The notes under the pieces are model-generated. The model worked only from the letters and a program-made list of their open reading frames with translations, ran no database searches and was not told the DNA's origin. From JBNKLG01 sp050292235 (GTDB lineage Bacteria; Pseudomonadota; Gammaproteobacteria; Chromatiales; Chromatiaceae): a DNA stretch of 49,906 bases. Shown piece by piece: positions 40,298-49,210 of this stretch. The stretch's first letter is position 1. Each line of letters starts with the position of its first letter. The translations under genes were made by a program, and so were the position numbers. The stretch is taken from assembly GCA_050292235.1 (NCBI GenBank), contig JBNKLG010000009.1, forward strand, positions 1 to 49,906. Direction: 5' to 3'.

Positions 40298-42541
40298 GTG
40301 AAGCATCTAGTATCCACCTCTTTGCTGGCCCTCCTAGGGTTTGGCGGCTTTAGTGCTGCGCCGACGATCGGGGCGGAGCTGGAAGGTCGCGCCCGTTTGC
40401 TGGATGCCGGACTGCCCACCCAGACCTGCAAGCCCCAACAGCCCGCTTCAGACAGGAAAACTGCTGTCGATGAGCGTTTGATCCTTGAATCCGGTGCGGC
40501 TACCTATGACGTGGGGGCCGGAGAGGTCTTGTTGACGGGCGATGTGGATGCCCACTGGCGCGAACAGCGTTTGATGGCAGACTGGGCTCACTATCAGCAG
40601 GACTCAGATCTGCTGACCCTGCGTGGAGACCTCTATTATGAGGTGCCCGGTTTACGGGTGGCCGCTGAAAAGGCAACGCTCTACGTCAAAGAGCAGCACG
40701 GCACCATCAATGGCATCAAAGGCTACCGATTACCTCAGGCAGGTGCCCGTGGCGAGGCTGATAGCGCTGAGATTTATGATGAGCAGCGTAGCAGCTATCG
40801 CAATATTACCTACACTACCTGCCGACCGGGTAACGCTGACTGGCAAATCAGGGCCAAGACCCTTATGGTGGATCGTGAAGGCGGTTGGGGGAAGGCAGAA
40901 GATGCCACTGTCCGTTTCAAAGGGGTGCCAGTCCTCTATAGCCCCTATCTGAGCTTTCCCGTGGATGAGCGAAGAAAGTCGGGCTTTTTGTTACCCGTTT
41001 TGTCCCAATCTGATCGTACCGGTTTGGATATCCAGACCCCCTATTACCTGAATCTGGCCCCCAATTACGACCTGACCCTCTATCCCCGGATCATGAGTCA
41101 GCGTGGGCTGATGCTGGGCGGAGAGTTTCGTTTCCTCACCGAGCACACTGAAGGGGATGTTCGCGCTCAAATTCTGCCGGAAGATTGGAACAAGCCTGAT
41201 GGTGTTTCCGATCTGCGCGGGGCAGCTGCACTCCATATCACCAACACCCCCAGCCGGCGTTGGGTCAACGAGGTCAGTCTGGACTATGTCTCCGATAGCC
41301 AGTATCTGCACGATTTCGGTGATGATGTGGGTGCGACCAGCCAGACTCACCTGCAGCGTAGCCTGAGGACGCGTTACTTCGGCGACTATTGGACTTTCAC
41401 CGGTTTGGCCCAAAGTTATCAGACCATCGATGAGACTCTGACCGCCGACGAGCGGCCCTACAGTCGGGTACCGCAATTGCGGATAGAGGCCGAATATCCC
41501 GGTTTTCAAGGCCTGGCTTTCCACTTTGAGGGCGAGACCGTTCAGTTTGCCCACGATTCCAAAGAGGAGGGTCTGCGTCTGGATGCCATGCCGGGTATCA
41601 GCCTGCCAATGCGTGCCTCCTGGGGTTACATGGAGCCACGGGTCGATATGCGTTATACCCAGTACAGTCTGCAGAACCGTGCTCCTGGTTTGGCGACCTC
41701 GTTGCAGCGCTCTTTACCCATTGCCAGTCTGGATGCAGGCCTCTATTTCGACCGGGATCTCACCTGGTCCAATCAATCGCTTACCCAAACCTTGGAGCCC
41801 CGTCTCTATTACCTCTATTCACCCTATCGCGACCAAAGCGATTTTCCCGTTTTCGATACGGCAGAAGCCGGACTCTATTTCGACAGTCTGTTTCGCCGCA
41901 ATCGCTTTGTCGGGTCGGACCGCCAGGGGGATGCCAATCAACTGACCGCGGCACTGACGACGCGAGTTCTTTCTGCCAATACCGGTGAAGAGCAGTTCCG
42001 GGCCAGCATAGGCCAGATACTCTACTTCGATGATCGTCAGGTTCAACTGGAAACCACAACGGCCACCCAGGATCAGCACTACTCCTCGGTCGCAGGGGAA
42101 ATTGCCGCCCAGGTAACCCGGGAATTACAGACCCGGGCCTATATGCAGTGGGATCCCAAACAGAGCAACACCGAAAAACTGGCGGCTGAACTGCGCTATC
42201 GGGGTGACAATGCCCAGATTCTCAATTTGGCCTATCGCTACGAAGAGGATATGCAGCGCCAGGTGGATGCCTCTTTCCTCTTGCCTGTGGATCGTTCTTG
42301 GAATCTGGTGGGTCGCTGGAATTACTCTCTTGAAGACGAGCAGGTTCTTGAGAGCTTCGCGGGCGTCGAATATGACAGCTGTTGCTGGGCCTTGCGGGTC
42401 TTAGGACGTAATTTTATCAATGACGATGAGCGCTCGACTGCCGTTTATCTGCAATTGGAACTTAAGGGCCTGGGCTCAGTCGGACATCGTGCTGACCAGG
42501 TGCTGGCCAAAGGTCTGATGGGATATGAGGTGCCCAATTGA
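40298..42541 (+). CDS. lptD: LPS-assembly outer-membrane protein LptD
   Basis: Outer-membrane barrel that, with LptE, inserts lipopolysaccharide into the outer leaflet. The 747 residues have a signal peptide (about 1-26, ending IGA), the OstA-type N-terminal domain (ESGAATYDVGAGEVLLTGDV, RLPQAGARGEADS, YTTCRPGNADWQI) and a C-terminal beta barrel. The cysteines for interdomain disulfides are present: one near residue 43, one in TTCRPG and the CC pair in YDSCCWALRV. The start is GTG at 40298 with only a weak ribosome site. Its stop overlaps the surA start (TTGA). Confidence 0.96.
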   Translation: MKHLVSTSLLALLGFGGFSAAPTIGAELEGRARLLDAGLPTQTCKPQQPASDRKTAVDERLILESGAATYDVGAGEVLLTGDVDAHWREQRLMADWAHYQQDSDLLTLRGDLYYEVPGLRVAAEKATLYVKEQHGTINGIKGYRLPQAGARGEADSAEIYDEQRSSYRNITYTTCRPGNADWQIRAKTLMVDREGGWGKAEDATVRFKGVPVLYSPYLSFPVDERRKSGFLLPVLSQSDRTGLDIQTPYYLNLAPNYDLTLYPRIMSQRGLMLGGEFRFLTEHTEGDVRAQILPEDWNKPDGVSDLRGAAALHITNTPSRRWVNEVSLDYVSDSQYLHDFGDDVGATSQTHLQRSLRTRYFGDYWTFTGLAQSYQTIDETLTADERPYSRVPQLRIEAEYPGFQGLAFHFEGETVQFAHDSKEEGLRLDAMPGISLPMRASWGYMEPRVDMRYTQYSLQNRAPGLATSLQRSLPIASLDAGLYFDRDLTWSNQSLTQTLEPRLYYLYSPYRDQSDFPVFDTAEAGLYFDSLFRRNRFVGSDRQGDANQLTAALTTRVLSANTGEEQFRASIGQILYFDDRQVQLETTTATQDQHYSSVAGEIAAQVTRELQTRAYMQWDPKQSNTEKLAAELRYRGDNAQILNLAYRYEEDMQRQVDASFLLPVDRSWNLVGRWNYSLEDEQVLESFAGVEYDSCCWALRVLGRNFINDDERSTAVYLQLELKGLGSVGHRADQVLAKGLMGYEVPN

Positions 42542-43836
42542 TCAAAAAGTCTATCCTCCTGTGTTCTTTGTTGTTGCTGACCCCCTCCTGGCTGCTGGCC
42601 GCTAACTACGCCAAACTGGACGGTATCGTTGCCGTCGTGAATGACGACTTGGTGATGCGTTCCGAGCTGAGGGCCAAAATCAAGCAGATCCAGTTACAGT
42701 CGCGGGGTCGAGGTGGTCTCCCGCCAAAGGATGTGTTGGAGCAAAAAATTCTGGAGCAGTTGATCCAGCGGCGCCTCCAGGTCAATGCCGCGAAAAAATC
42801 CGGCATTGCGGTGGATGATGCAGTGATTGACAAGGCCCTCAACAGCATCGCCCAACGAAACCATTTGACGCTGGCCCAGCTCAAACAGGTGTTGGCGCGG
42901 GAGGGGATCAACTTCAACCGTTTCAAAAGTGGCTTGGAAGAAGAGTATCTGGTCAGCCGTTTGCGTAACAAGATCCTTGCCGGGGTTCAGGTATCTGAGC
43001 ATGAGATCAATGCCCACTTGGCCAAGGATGCCCGGCTGGGGGACAGCAAAGTCCGTTACAAGGTAGGCTATATTCTGATTGCCGTGCCCGATGGCGCCGA
43101 ATCCAGGCAATTGGTTGAGGTTCGGAAGAAGGCCGAGGCCGTGGCCAAGGATGCCCAATCGGGTAGAGATTTCCGACAACTGGCCATGAAACACTCCAAT
43201 GCCGAAAATGCCCTCAAAGGCGGGGATCTTGGCTGGATGCAGCGATCACAGTTGCCTTCTGCAGTAGCCCGCGCTGTGCTCCAACTGGGTGCTGGTGAAG
43301 TCAGTCAGGCATTGCGGGGTAGGGGCGGCTTTTATATCGTGAAGCTCTACGAACGCAAGGGCAGTGCCGCGCCGGTGATGATCAAACAGACTCGCGCCCG
43401 CCATATCCTGATTCGCACCAACGAGATTGTCTCTGAAAAGGATGCCAAGACCCGTCTGGAGCAACTGCGTAGCCGAATTCTGGGGGGGGAGGACTTTGGC
43501 CGTTTGGCCCGGGGTCACTCCAATGATACCGGTTCGGCGGTCAAAGGCGGGGAATTGGGCTGGGTGAACCCTGGTGATGTGGTGCCCGCCTTCCAGCAGC
43601 AGATGGATGCGCTTGGCATCAACGAAATCAGCAAACCCTTTAAGAGCCAGTTTGGCTGGCACATCGTTCAGGTTTTGGAGCGCCGCTCTCATGACAGTTC
43701 GGACAAGGTACGCCGTAACAAGGCCATGCTGGAGATTCGGGAGCGCAAGGCCAAAGAAGCCGTTGCCCACTATCTGAGCCAGCTTCGCGACGAGGCCTAC
43801 GTCGAGATTCGTCTCAACAAGCCCGGCTATCAGTGA
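42538..43836 (+). CDS. surA: Periplasmic chaperone/peptidyl-prolyl isomerase SurA
   Basis: Periplasmic chaperone for outer-membrane proteins such as LptD itself. The 432 residues have a signal peptide (ending LLAA), the N-terminal SurA domain (LDGIVAVVNDDLVMRSEL), and two parvulin domains with YKVGYILIAVPDGAE/GGDLGWMQRSQLPSA and ARHILIRTNE/GGELGWVNPGDVVPAF. The start is TTG at 42538, overlapping the lptD stop, so translation is coupled. A run of eight G (43482-43489) lies in the second parvulin domain. Its stop overlaps pdxA (GTGA). Confidence 0.97.
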   Translation: MIKKSILLCSLLLLTPSWLLAANYAKLDGIVAVVNDDLVMRSELRAKIKQIQLQSRGRGGLPPKDVLEQKILEQLIQRRLQVNAAKKSGIAVDDAVIDKALNSIAQRNHLTLAQLKQVLAREGINFNRFKSGLEEEYLVSRLRNKILAGVQVSEHEINAHLAKDARLGDSKVRYKVGYILIAVPDGAESRQLVEVRKKAEAVAKDAQSGRDFRQLAMKHSNAENALKGGDLGWMQRSQLPSAVARAVLQLGAGEVSQALRGRGGFYIVKLYERKGSAAPVMIKQTRARHILIRTNEIVSEKDAKTRLEQLRSRILGGEDFGRLARGHSNDTGSAVKGGELGWVNPGDVVPAFQQQMDALGINEISKPFKSQFGWHIVQVLERRSHDSSDKVRRNKAMLEIRERKAKEAVAHYLSQLRDEAYVEIRLNKPGYQ

Positions 43837-44822
43837 TCAAACCGCTGCTGGTCACACCGGGTGAGCCTGCGGGTATCGGCCCGGACCTCGCGGTGGCCTT
43901 GGCCCAGCGCTCCCGTCAGCAGCGTCTGGTGCTGGTGGCCGATGAGGGTTTGCTGAACCAGCGAGCTGCCCTGCTTAATCTGCCCCTGATATTGATCCCT
44001 TTTGATCCCCAGGCATCGGGTGAGTATCAACCGGGCCGGATCGAGTGTTTGGCGGTTTCCATGGCGACGCCTCCTGCCATCCCCGGTCAACTCAACCCTG
44101 TCCATGCCGCCTATGTGCTGCAAACCCTGCGCGTGGCTGTGGCCTGCTGTCAGCGTGGCGAGGCGGCAGCTCTGATCACTGGCCCCGTACATAAAGGCAA
44201 CATCAATCAGGGCGGTTTTCCCTTCAGTGGCCATACCGAATTTCTGGCGGAACTGACCGGAGGTGATCCCCTGATGGTGTTGGCGACTCCCCAATTGAGG
44301 GTTGCCCTGGCAACGACTCATCTGCCTCTGAGTCAAGTCAGCGCCGCCATTACCCCTGAACGGTTGGAAAAGGTGATTCGGATTCTCTGGCAGGGTTTGC
44401 GAACGCGTTTTCATTTGCCGAATCCCCGTATTCAGGTCTGTGGCCTGAATCCTCATGCGGGGGAAGATGGTCACCTGGGACACGAAGAGATCGAGGTCAT
44501 GATTCCTGTGCTGGAAGCGCTACGGGAAGAAGGTATGGATCTCCAGGGCCCCATCCCTGCCGATACCGCTTTTGTGCCCCATCGGCTGGCTCAGGCAGAT
44601 GCTGTTCTGGCCATGTACCATGACCAGGGCCTGCCAGTGCTGAAATACCTGGGTTTTGGCCGTGCGGTTAATGCCACTCTGGGCCTGCCCATCATCCGTA
44701 CTTCGGTAGATCATGGTACTGCGCTCGAGCTGGCAGGCTCGGGCAAGGCCGATGGTGGCAGTCTGGATTATGCGATTGAGGTAGCATTGGAGATGATCGG
44801 GGCACAGGGCGTCGGGGGATAA
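43833..44822 (+). CDS. pdxA: 4-hydroxythreonine-4-phosphate dehydrogenase
   Basis: NAD(P)-dependent enzyme of pyridoxal-phosphate synthesis. The 329 residues show TPGEPAGIGPDLAVALAQ, ALITGPVHKGNINQGGFPFSGHTEF, ATTHLPLSQV, GLNPHAGEDGHLGHEE and the C-terminal AMYHDQGLPVLKYLGFG with RTSVDHGTALELAG. The metal-binding His residues are in these motifs. The start is GTG at 43833, overlapping surA. In many gammaproteobacteria rsmA (ksgA) comes next; here a convergent caspase-like gene follows instead. Confidence 0.97.
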   Translation: MIKPLLVTPGEPAGIGPDLAVALAQRSRQQRLVLVADEGLLNQRAALLNLPLILIPFDPQASGEYQPGRIECLAVSMATPPAIPGQLNPVHAAYVLQTLRVAVACCQRGEAAALITGPVHKGNINQGGFPFSGHTEFLAELTGGDPLMVLATPQLRVALATTHLPLSQVSAAITPERLEKVIRILWQGLRTRFHLPNPRIQVCGLNPHAGEDGHLGHEEIEVMIPVLEALREEGMDLQGPIPADTAFVPHRLAQADAVLAMYHDQGLPVLKYLGFGRAVNATLGLPIIRTSVDHGTALELAGSGKADGGSLDYAIEVALEMIGAQGVGG

Positions 44823-44893
44823 CATCTCCATATGCTTGGATGACAGATGCGATGCCATTCTGGGATGACGCTTAAGTGGTTGGTGTGGAAGCT

Positions 44894-46270
44894 TCAATGG
44901 TACTTGATTCGTCGAAGTACTGTTTCTTGCTGGGATGCAATGCGGTAGCTCCCGCCCTCTTCACGAATCAGAAGGTGATAACGTGACACCCCACGAATAC
45001 CCTGCTTTTTGGCCGAACTGTAGACGTTGAAATTGAGGTCAAAGCTCACCCGCCAATAACCATCTCCATCAGGACGAATATCTGGTATGCCATTTAGACT
45101 CAGGCGTTGCGAGGGCCAGCGTTGGAAATAGCGGCGTTTGTCTTTCGTGATATCAGCCAAATTTACGGTTCCCTCATTGAAGTAGTTGACCCTTGCTGAG
45201 TAAAGGTTCTGCAACGCCCCAATATCCGTTTCATTGTGCAACCGAATGTATTCGTCAATCAGAGCTTGAACACCTGCTGTGGCATTAGCTGTTGGCAATT
45301 GCGTTGATACGGAGCGAGTCCGAAGTCGACTGAGGTTGGCTTGTGCCAAAGGGGCAAAACGTCCGTTTGGGTAGGTCTGTAGATACGCTTTGAAACATTC
45401 GCTGGCGCCACATTTGCTGGAGTCTTGCCAGAAGGCCAGTTCCAAAGCGGCAGCATTGGGGCCAGTCGTTACCAAGGCTGGCGGCGGCAAGTGTTTGGCA
45501 TCAGCTGGCTGACCAGCAAGAAAGTGCTGCCCCAGTAAATTACCCTCTTTATAGGGAATTTGCCGATCATTACTGTCATGTTTGACTGCCAGAGCAATTT
45601 GTTCAAAGGCGTCCTCAATGTCCACTCCGGGCCGGGGCAGCTGTTGTAGCAGATGTTTGGTAAAGAGCCCATTGCGTTCCTGGTCATTGTCGTCAGCAGT
45701 TTGGCCAGGACTGGCGGCATAAAGCACCAATGTGCCTCCTGGTGGGGCAGTGACCCGGGCCAGCCCACGCGTGCTACCTCGGGTGCCAGCAGAGAAGGGG
45801 TTGTTGCGGCAGGCGTCCAGCACCAGCAGGCTTACCGATCCCTCCGGGCGGTCTCTGATTTGATCAAGGATATTGTTGATGGAAATCCCATCGGCACGAA
45901 TGTGCGACTCGCGCCGAATCTGTGCGTCTACCGGTAACAGGTAGTTGGTTCCATGGCTATCTTGTATCGCGTGACCCGAATAATAGATCAGTGCTAATCC
46001 ACGATGTCCACTGATGCGATCTAAAAAGTCGTTCATGCCTCGGCGAAGGGTACGCACATCGGCGTCCTCAAGTGAGGTAACGTCAAAATCCAAATGACGT
46101 AGGGTCGCTGCCATATCATGGGCATCGTTGAGGGTGTTTTGCAGGGGCACCTCGCCCAGGTAGTTGGCGTTGCCTATGACCAAGGCCAGACGATCAGGCG
46201 CAGCAACGCAAAAATTCGCCTGTGCGATGAGAAGAAATAGGGCAATGGTGTGTGAAATGCTCGGTGACAT
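44894..46270 (-). CDS. Caspase-like (metacaspase-type) exported protein
   Basis: A 458-residue protein with a signal peptide (ending FCVAA) and a p20 caspase-like domain (about 25-255). The catalytic pair is intact: His100 in IYYSGHAIQ and Cys154 in LVLDACRNNPF. A SQTADD-type substrate-pocket region (SPGQTADDNDQERNGLFTKHLLQ) follows. The C-terminal part (about 330-458) has a short repeat-like helical stretch (FKAYLQTYPNGRFAPLAQANL) and an NTF2/SnoaL-like domain (VQALIDEYIRLHNETDIGALQNLYS). Bacterial members may act in stress death or peptide processing; the role here is unknown. It converges on pdxA. Confidence 0.87.
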   Translation of the reverse strand: MSPSISHTIALFLLIAQANFCVAAPDRLALVIGNANYLGEVPLQNTLNDAHDMAATLRHLDFDVTSLEDADVRTLRRGMNDFLDRISGHRGLALIYYSGHAIQDSHGTNYLLPVDAQIRRESHIRADGISINNILDQIRDRPEGSVSLLVLDACRNNPFSAGTRGSTRGLARVTAPPGGTLVLYAASPGQTADDNDQERNGLFTKHLLQQLPRPGVDIEDAFEQIALAVKHDSNDRQIPYKEGNLLGQHFLAGQPADAKHLPPPALVTTGPNAAALELAFWQDSSKCGASECFKAYLQTYPNGRFAPLAQANLSRLRTRSVSTQLPTANATAGVQALIDEYIRLHNETDIGALQNLYSARVNYFNEGTVNLADITKDKRRYFQRWPSQRLSLNGIPDIRPDGDGYWRVSFDLNFNVYSSAKKQGIRGVSRYHLLIREEGGSYRIASQQETVLRRIKYH

Positions 46271-46445
46271 GCAGGAAATTCTAGTACGAAGCCATCCTTG
46301 ATGCTAAAGAGCTGGTAACGCCATATCCTGCAGTGTTGGGTTGGCGCAGAAAAGAGGCCAAATTTTCCATTCTCAGTGTGCGTCAGGCACTACACTTCAG
46401 AAGGGTTATGGATTTGAATTCAGCTCAGCGTATCGAGGAAACCCA

Positions 46446-47819
46446 GTGACAGATCAACAATCCCAGGCCCGAGGTTTGGCGCGATTCAGCCTGTTTCAAC
46501 GTATCCTAGGTTTGATTGCGGGGGGGTTGATTGTTGCTTCAGGCGCCCAGCTAATCTACACGGAGAGCCTGCTTGAGGAAGCCATCCTCTCGCAGGTGAA
46601 GCGTGAGGCAGGGGTGTTTCTATTGGGTATCGAGCGGGAAATCCAAAGCCATGGGGGGCTGTCTGACCCAGAGCGACTGCGCAACCTGCTGATCGAGGCC
46701 GGGGAACATGATAACGAGGCACTCAGTTTTGTTGCCAGTGCCATTTATCTCTATGACAACAGTGGCAAGGTGGTTGCCCATACCGAAGTGGGCGAGCATC
46801 CCGATAAAGATATGATGGGCCTCCATGGTGAGGTGGTGCGCACCGGTCAACCCTATCTGGGCGCGCAGATCGAATATCAGGAAGGGGGCAGTGAGCCCGG
46901 TGCCCCAAAGACCGATGTCATCATTCCACTCCATTTCGAGGGCGGGGTGATTGGTGGCCTTGAAGTCGAGCTGGATTTGCGTCGGACCCTTGTCCAGATC
47001 AAGTCTCTGGATGATCGTTACGAGCGTGACTTCACCCTCCTGGTTGGTGGCAGCGCCCTGCTGATTCTGCTGTTCCTTTGGGTGGTGATCCAGCGTGGTT
47101 TGGTACGGCCGATCAGACGCCTGGGTGAGACCACTCGTTCCATTGCCGAAGGGGACTTGTCCGCTCGTGTGGCGCGTACGGGTGGCGATGAAATCGGAGA
47201 CCTTGGTCGCTCAGTCAACAGAATGGCCGATGCCATCGAACACCTCTTCGATGAGCAGGAGCAGGCCTATTTGGGCATGATGCAGTCCCTGGCCAAGGCC
47301 CTGGAGGCCAAAGATGCCTATACTGCCAGCCATTCTGGTCGCGTCGCCCGCTTCTCCGTCATGCTGGGCCAGCAGTTGGGGCTCTCTGCCGATCAGCTCA
47401 AGATCCTCGAACAGGGCGCCTTGATGCACGATCTGGGCAAGATCGGTATTGCGGATGCCATTCTCAATAAGGCTGCGAAACTGACCGATGAAGAGTATGC
47501 GGTGATGAAATCCCATCCGGAATACACCGCGGCGATCATGCGCCCCCTAAAACGGTTCAAAGAGTTTACTGAAATTGCCCGCTGGCACCACGAACGCTGG
47601 GACGGCAAGGGTTATCCGGATGGTCTGGCGGGTGAGGCCATACCTCTGCTGGCTCGTATCGTCTCTGTAGCTGACACCTGGGATGCCATGACGGGTGATC
47701 GGGTCTATCGCAAAGGCATGCCAGCGGAAAAGGCGATTGCCATCCTGAAACAGGAGCGACACCTGGGTCAGTGGGCCCCCCATTTAATCGATCTCTTTGT
47801 GCAGATGATTGATCGATAG
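46446..47819 (+). CDS. Membrane HD-GYP response protein with periplasmic sensor and HAMP domain
   Basis: A 457-residue c-di-GMP phosphodiesterase-like sensor. It has a membrane segment near residues 20-38, a periplasmic sensor loop (to about 190), a second membrane segment (about 197-217), a HAMP domain (RPIRRLGETTRSIAEGDLSAR) and an HD-GYP domain (HD at about 328-329 in MHDLGKIGIAD, HHERWDGKGYPDGLAGE with GYP at about 389-391). The start is GTG at 46446 with GAGGAAA upstream; the frame is open further back, but only from a TTG at 46341 that would add 35 poorly structured residues. It senses an unknown envelope signal and adjusts c-di-GMP. Confidence 0.92.
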   Translation: MTDQQSQARGLARFSLFQRILGLIAGGLIVASGAQLIYTESLLEEAILSQVKREAGVFLLGIEREIQSHGGLSDPERLRNLLIEAGEHDNEALSFVASAIYLYDNSGKVVAHTEVGEHPDKDMMGLHGEVVRTGQPYLGAQIEYQEGGSEPGAPKTDVIIPLHFEGGVIGGLEVELDLRRTLVQIKSLDDRYERDFTLLVGGSALLILLFLWVVIQRGLVRPIRRLGETTRSIAEGDLSARVARTGGDEIGDLGRSVNRMADAIEHLFDEQEQAYLGMMQSLAKALEAKDAYTASHSGRVARFSVMLGQQLGLSADQLKILEQGALMHDLGKIGIADAILNKAAKLTDEEYAVMKSHPEYTAAIMRPLKRFKEFTEIARWHHERWDGKGYPDGLAGEAIPLLARIVSVADTWDAMTGDRVYRKGMPAEKAIAILKQERHLGQWAPHLIDLFVQMIDR

Positions 47820-47867
47820 ATGGCGAGCTGGGGGTACAGCCGTTGGCTATCCGGTTTCAGTAGGGTT

Positions 47868-48380
47868 TCAGGCCGAAATATAGGTCAGGAAGCTATAGGG
47901 AATGGGATTTTTCTCATCGGCGGGATGCTCTTCGCACTCTGTCAGAGTCCAGCGGGTTGGGTCGATGTCGGGAAAGCTGGCATCACCGGTGATTGACTGG
48001 TGAACCCGGGTCAGATAAAGCCTGTCGGCCAGTGATATGGCCTGGGCGTAGATTTGCGCGCCGCCCACCACCATGATCTCCTCCACCTCACCAGCGGCAG
48101 CGATGGCTGCTGCTATGCTGGGGACAACCTCGGCCCCCTCGGCCCCCTCGGCCCCCTCGGCCTGATAATCGGGATTGCGGCTGATGACGATGTGACGCCG
48201 TTCCGGCAGCAGGCCGGGTAGGGATTCCCAGGTCTTGCGTCCCATGATCATAGGCTTGCCCAGCGTCAGTGCCTTGAAGTGCTGGAGGTCAGCGGGCAGG
48301 TGCCAGGGCAGTCGGTTATCCTTGCCGATGATGCGGTTTTCTGCCATGGCGGCGATCAGGGAGAGGCGTGGGCGTTTCAT
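47868..48380 (-). CDS. folA: Dihydrofolate reductase
   Basis: Reduces dihydrofolate with NADPH to restore tetrahydrofolate used by ThyA. The 170 residues show LIAAMAENRIIGKDNRLPWHLPADLQHFK, MIMGRKTWES, LPERRHIVISR and EIMVVGGAQIYAQAI. A 36-base stretch (48128-48163) with four 9-base units (CCTCGGCCC, the last CCTCGGCCT) inserts the repeated Ala-Glu-Gly tripeptide in AEGAEGAEGAE, in a surface loop after the NADPH-binding strand. Its ATG overlaps the thyA stop. The pair lgt-thyA-folA is standard. Confidence 0.96.
   Translation of the reverse strand: MKRPRLSLIAAMAENRIIGKDNRLPWHLPADLQHFKALTLGKPMIMGRKTWESLPGLLPERRHIVISRNPDYQAEGAEGAEGAEVVPSIAAAIAAAGEVEEIMVVGGAQIYAQAISLADRLYLTRVHQSITGDASFPDIDPTRWTLTECEEHPADEKNPIPYSFLTYISA
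48128..48163. repeat. 9-base tandem repeat within folA
   Basis: Four adjacent units of CCTCGGCCC (the fourth ends in T) read in frame as Glu-Gly-Ala on the minus strand. Length changes by one unit would keep the reading frame and add or remove three residues. Confidence 0.9.
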
Positions 48381-49210
48381 ATGGCAATGGGGGCCTTGAT
48401 GTGGGGATGGGGATCGTAGTCGCTGAGCTCGAAATCCTCAAAACAAAAATCGAAGATGGAGGTTACATCGGGATTGATGGCCATATTGGGCAGGGGCCTC
48501 GGCTCGCGGGCCAGTTGGGTATTGGCCTGCTCCAGATGGTTGAGATAGAGGTGGGCATCGCCCAGGGTGTGAATGAAGTCGCCGGGCTCCAGTTTGCAGA
48601 CCTGGGCCACCATGCGGGTGAGCAGGGCGTAGGAGGCGATGTTGAACGGTACGCCGAGAAAAACATCGGCACTGCGCTGGTAAAGCTGGCAGGAGAGGCG
48701 ACCTTCCGCCACATAGAACTGGAAGAAAGCGTGACAGGGTGCCAGGGCCATGCGGCCTTGTTCGACGTTGGCCTGGGGAGCGATGCTCTCATCGGGCAGA
48801 TCGGCTACATTCCAGGCACTGACAATATGACGGCGGGAGTTGGGTTTGGAGTGGATCTGCTCGATGACCTGGCTGATCTGGTCGATATGGGCGCCCTCTG
48901 GTGTGGGCCAGGAGCGCCACTGATAGCCGTAGACCGGCCCCAGATCGCCGTTCTCCGTGGCCCACTCGTCCCAAATACTGACCCCATGCGCCTTCAGGTA
49001 GGCGGTGTTGGTATCACCCTGCAGGAACCAGAGCAGTTCGTGGAGGATGGAACGCAGATGCAGCTTCTTGGTGGTCACCAACGGAAAGCCCTGGCTCAGA
49101 TCAAACCGCATCTGGTGGCCAAAGACGCTGAGGGTGCCGGTGCCGGTGCGGTCTCCTTTCTGCACACCTTCCGTGCGAATGCGTTGCATCAGATCAAGAT
49201 AGGCTTTCAT
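48377..49210 (-). CDS. thyA: Thymidylate synthase
   Basis: Methylates dUMP to dTMP using methylene-tetrahydrofolate. The 277 residues carry DRTGTGTLSVFGHQMRFDL, KKLHLRSILHELLWFLQGDTN, GDLGPVYGYQWRSW, the catalytic cysteine in LAPCHAFFQFYV, RSADVFLGVPFNIASYA and the C-terminal HPHIKAPIAI. Its ATG (49210) overlaps the lgt stop by one base (TGATG), and its own stop overlaps folA. Confidence 0.98.
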   Translation of the reverse strand: MKAYLDLMQRIRTEGVQKGDRTGTGTLSVFGHQMRFDLSQGFPLVTTKKLHLRSILHELLWFLQGDTNTAYLKAHGVSIWDEWATENGDLGPVYGYQWRSWPTPEGAHIDQISQVIEQIHSKPNSRRHIVSAWNVADLPDESIAPQANVEQGRMALAPCHAFFQFYVAEGRLSCQLYQRSADVFLGVPFNIASYALLTRMVAQVCKLEPGDFIHTLGDAHLYLNHLEQANTQLAREPRPLPNMAINPDVTSIFDFCFEDFELSDYDPHPHIKAPIAI

